Below are positions 61,801-64,000 of a DNA stretch of 64,000 nt, piece after piece. The translations under genes were made by a program, and so were the position numbers. The notes beneath the pieces were generated by a model that was given only the letters and a program-made list of their open reading frames with translations, made no database searches and was not told where the DNA came from. The stretch comes from Calothrix sp. PCC 7507 (GTDB lineage Bacteria; Cyanobacteriota; Cyanobacteriia; Cyanobacteriales; Nostocaceae), in NCBI RefSeq assembly GCF_000316575.1, contig NC_019682.1:6373501-6437500 (forward strand), read 5' to 3'. The number at the start of each line of letters is the position of its first letter. Position 1 is the stretch's first letter.

Positions 61801-62037
61801 ATGGTCATCGCAGCCAACAATCTTGCTCTACCAGATCACATCGAGCTACCAGAGTCTGATGGTACTTTTGTGTTCGCGGAGCGTGCTGGAGGCAAAAATT
61901 TTCAGGAACACCCGCAAAGTATTCTCTTAACTGATTCTATTCTGCCACGGTTACAAGAAATTCATCTAAAGATTGGGAATATTCAAGTTTTCATCGTGCT
62001 GTATGTCAAGGTACATAGATGTTATGTGGGGCGATGA
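61801..62037 (+). pseudogene. N-terminal Uma2-family fragment
   Basis: MVIAANNLALPDHIELPESD, then ERAGGKNFQEHPQSILLTDS, then ILPRLQEIHLKIGNIQVF, then shifts out of family similarity and stops at 62037. The start matches large Uma2 proteins with LPDHxQLPxSDGTFVxNFQEHPQSIxLT. An insertion of about 7 codons (FAERAGG) and loss of everything past residue 60 mark it as broken. An overlapping frame (62003 on) reads DVMWGDEDEILFNADISKE with unknown origin. Confidence 0.65.
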
Positions 62038-62369
62038 AGATGAGATATTATTTAATGCCGATATTAGTAAAGAGTAATGTCATGAAAAAGTAGGTTGGGT
62101 AGAACGTAGTCCAACCCCAACAAATTCATTATTTGCAGTAAAAATTATTGATGTGATCGCTATCATTAAAAATGGGTACAATCCAATAAATACATTGTGT
62201 ATTGTTGTGGAAAGTGTTGGGTTGAGGAACGAAACCCAACCTACTTGGATCTAAATCTACTTGCTAATTGCCCAGATTTTAAAAAAAATTATCCGCCTAC
62301 GGCGGGGGGTAATAAAAAGTAAAGAAGTGTAAAGGGTAAAAGGGTAAGAGTGTAAAGGGAAAGGAGTCC
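62038..62369. other. gene-free region with repeat
   Basis: Holds the repeat at 62090-62245 and a purine-rich run (AAGTAAAGAAGTGTAAAGGG type) immediately downstream of the kinase gene on the minus strand. No gene seen. Confidence 0.55.
62090..62245. repeat. element with GTAGGTTGGGT ends
   Basis: The left end GTAGGTTGGGT and right end ACCCAACCTAC are exact inverted repeats; each end can also fold on itself (TTGGGT...CCAACCCC and GTTGGGTT...AACCCAAC). A MITE-like repeat type widespread in Nostoc, with an AT-rich core and no protein. Confidence 0.65.
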
Positions 62370-64000
62370 TCACGCGAGAACAAGAACGACGCGAAAACCG
62401 AAATAGTCGTCACGGGCGTCGGGGGAATTCCAGCCACGGTTCCCACCGCGACAGTACCCTGGGTCGAAGTTCCAAGAACCACCACGCAGCAGACGGGCAG
62501 ATTGATTATCATTATCATTGATCCACGCCTTACCATTTGTCGGTACGCCATTGTAATTATCATGGTAATGGTCTTGACACCACTCCCAAACATTGCCATG
62601 CATATCGTATAACCCAAAAGCGTTGGCGGGAAAAGTTCCTACTGGGGTTGTTTCATTGCGATATTGACCTTTGGGTGCAGAGGCGTATGTAAAAGTCCCG
62701 TTGTAATTTACTAAATCTGTTGTAATCGTCGCACCAAAATAAAACGGCGTAGTCGTCCCCGCACGACAAGCATATTCCCATTCCGCTTCGCTAGGTAGTC
62801 GATAGGTGCGTCCTGTCTTCTGACTCAACTTCTTGCAAAATTCCACCGCATCATCCCAACTCACTTTTTCTACAGGTTTTTTCTCTCCTTTAAAGTTAGA
62901 AGGATTTGTCCCCATAATTGCTTGATACTGCGCTTGGGTAACTTCATATTTCCCCATGAAGAAGCCAGGAACTGTTACCTGACGCGGTGGACTCTCATCT
63001 TTCTCTCTTTTCTCTTCCCCATCCGGTGAACCCATTGTGAAAGTCCCCCCTGGTATCTGCACCATTTCCAAAGTGACACCATTTCCCAAGTCTTCTATAA
63101 ATCTTTTAGCTTCAAGCTGGCGGCGGTTGGTGATGGTTCCCTGTGCATTCACCGTCACTGTTTCAAATGGAAAGGTTTTTAAGCTATTGCTAGAAACGGG
63201 AGACGGCTTACTAGAACCTCCTGAAATAGACGGCCACAAACGCGGTACTACAATTGCCAAGCCCAACCCAGCACTCGCAAACCCAACTGTTTGAATTACC
63301 CTGCGTCGTGACCAGTTGGGGAATATTATTTTCGTTGGTGTTGGTGTTGGTGTTGGTATGGGTGGTGGCGGTGGTTGTCGTCGTTGTGGTTTTGGTGGCT
63401 GGAGTGCTTGCAACACTTCTTCTGCTGAAAAATATCTGTCTCGAAAGTGATAAGTCACCATCTTATTTAACACCATAGCCAGTTGCTCACTGACATTTGC
63501 CCCATTACGCCAAATCACTTCACCGTCAGTGGAGTCTTTTGGTAGTTGATGAGGTTGTATCCCTGTTAACGCATGAATCCCCAACATCCCCACTGCGTAG
63601 ACATCGCTACATAATTTTGGTTGTCCCGTTGCTTGTTCACTGGGCATATAACCAACCGTGCCAATCGTCACGCTAACACTGGTTTGCCCTTCAGTATTCA
63701 ACATCATGGTGTTAACTTCTTTGACTGCGCCAAAGTCTATCAAGACTATCTTGCTGTCCTGACGACGACGCATGATGTTCTGAGGTTTGATGTCGCGGTG
63801 GATGATATTCTTTTTGTGGACTACTGCTAATACTTCCAGAATTTCTTGTAATAGCTTTGTGACTTCTGTTTCCGTTAACTTCTTACCAACAATGATTTCT
63901 TTGCTGAGGTCTTCCCCATCAACAAATTCCTGAACCAAATAAAATTCGCCTTGTTCTTCAAAGTGGGCAAATAGTTTGGGTATTTGATCGCTATCATTGC
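62370..64000 (-). CDS. Ser/Thr protein kinase fused to FGE-sulfatase (SUMF1) domain, N-terminus outside window
   Basis: Partial: the N-lobe lies beyond 64000. Visible: hinge YLVQEFVDGEDL, catalytic loop IIHRDIKPQNIMRRR, DFG in VLIDFGAVKE, then the C-lobe. A Pro/Thr-rich linker with TPTPTPTK leads to one membrane helix (VIQTVGFASAGLGLAIVVPR). The FGE-type domain starts LEMVQIPGGTFTMGSPDGEE and contains FFMGKYEVTQAQYQ, YRLPSEAEWEYACRAGTTTP, NAFGLYDMHGNVWEWCQDHY and ends RLLRGGSWNFDPGYC...GFRVV. A membrane-anchored kinase with an extracytoplasmic C-type-lectin-like fold. The last 41 codons resemble a DGR variable region. Confidence 0.93.
   Translation of the reverse strand, partial: NDSDQIPKLFAHFEEQGEFYLVQEFVDGEDLSKEIIVGKKLTETEVTKLLQEILEVLAVVHKKNIIHRDIKPQNIMRRRQDSKIVLIDFGAVKEVNTMMLNTEGQTSVSVTIGTVGYMPSEQATGQPKLCSDVYAVGMLGIHALTGIQPHQLPKDSTDGEVIWRNGANVSEQLAMVLNKMVTYHFRDRYFSAEEVLQALQPPKPQRRQPPPPPIPTPTPTPTKIIFPNWSRRRVIQTVGFASAGLGLAIVVPRLWPSISGGSSKPSPVSSNSLKTFPFETVTVNAQGTITNRRQLEAKRFIEDLGNGVTLEMVQIPGGTFTMGSPDGEEKREKDESPPRQVTVPGFFMGKYEVTQAQYQAIMGTNPSNFKGEKKPVEKVSWDDAVEFCKKLSQKTGRTYRLPSEAEWEYACRAGTTTPFYFGATITTDLVNYNGTFTYASAPKGQYRNETTPVGTFPANAFGLYDMHGNVWEWCQDHYHDNYNGVPTNGKAWINDNDNQSARLLRGGSWNFDPGYCRGGNRGWNSPDARDDYFGFRVVLVLA
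62373..62495 (-). other. candidate DGR variable region at the 3' end of the kinase-FGE gene
   Basis: The end reads SWNFDPGYCRGGNRGWNSPD, then ARDDYFGFRVVLVLA. The frame WNxxPxxCRxxxRxxxxPxxRxxxxGFRVV is what FGE-fold DGR targets share, with changeable positions filled by residues reachable from Asn codons (F, D, Y, G, A, N). Codons there include TTC, GAC, TAC, GGC, GCC, TAT. The matching template and reverse transcriptase are not in the window. Confidence 0.45.

Noticed and set aside
62373-62495. A complete diversity-generating retroelement inside the window
   Set aside because: No reverse transcriptase, accessory gene or second template-like copy was found here; only a target-like end is present.

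Overview
The window is from a filamentous, probably heterocyst-forming cyanobacterium of the Nostoc/Anabaena group. This rests on frequent HIP1 octamers (GCGATCGC), short tandem heptamer repeats such as ACTGATA at 49508-49542, many small palindromic repeats of the Nostoc type, a flv4-sll0218-flv2 photoprotection operon, an SLH/OprB-type iron porin, a pheophorbide a oxygenase-like Rieske protein and a carotenoid oxygenase. No rRNA, tRNA or CRISPR array was seen by eye.

Layout. 0.2-5.1 kb: RND efflux adaptor and pump. 5.2-6.2 kb: intact IS110-family transposase, then a repeat-filled gap. 7.0-10.5 kb: DUF1003 protein, CadD-like transporter, Rieske oxygenase. 10.8-15.2 kb: MoaD-like protein and an iron-uptake block (FecCD permease, ATPase and a divergent iron porin) with a paired candidate operator between them. 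15.6-19.9 kb: flv4, a small membrane protein and flv2. 20.0-30.2 kb: accessory region, nearly all on the minus strand, with a MacAB-like exporter, SDR, cupin, two SnoaL/NTF2-like proteins and an alpha/beta hydrolase, mixed with wrecked genes (two prolyl oligopeptidase remnants, an IS4-type fragment, a quinone-oxidoreductase tail). 31.3-47.4 kb: about 15 minus-strand genes with a stress/envelope flavour (CbpA-CbpM-MgtA, HdeD, Acg-type nitroreductase, atypical pyruvate kinase, two FAD oxidoreductases, DUF5335-like and general-stress proteins) and several collapsed genes. 48.1-51.7 kb: YgfZ and carotenoid oxygenase. 51.8-58.7 kb: a three-gene operon of a small helical protein, a membrane-anchored nSTAND-type NTPase with 14 WD40 repeats, and a papain-family peptidase. 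59.0-62.0 kb: miaB among Uma2 and conflict-protein remnants. 62.4-64.0 kb: the end of a Ser/Thr kinase with a formylglycine-generating-enzyme (FGE) domain, running off the window.

Most notable points. (1) The 51.8-58.7 kb operon looks like an uncharacterised STAND/protease conflict or programmed-death module; its peptidase carries about 620 residues between its N-terminal motif and its catalytic domain. (2) The kinase-FGE protein ends in a segment that looks like the variable region of a diversity-generating retroelement target. (3) Two diverged copies of a roughly 350-bp gene-free sequence (30.3-30.8 and 47.5-47.8 kb) bracket the stress block in the same orientation; a MITE has inserted into only one of them. 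(4) Many genes have collapsed by internal deletion, leaving both ends or hybrid ends joined.

All calls come from reading the sequence and recalling protein families. No database search was run.
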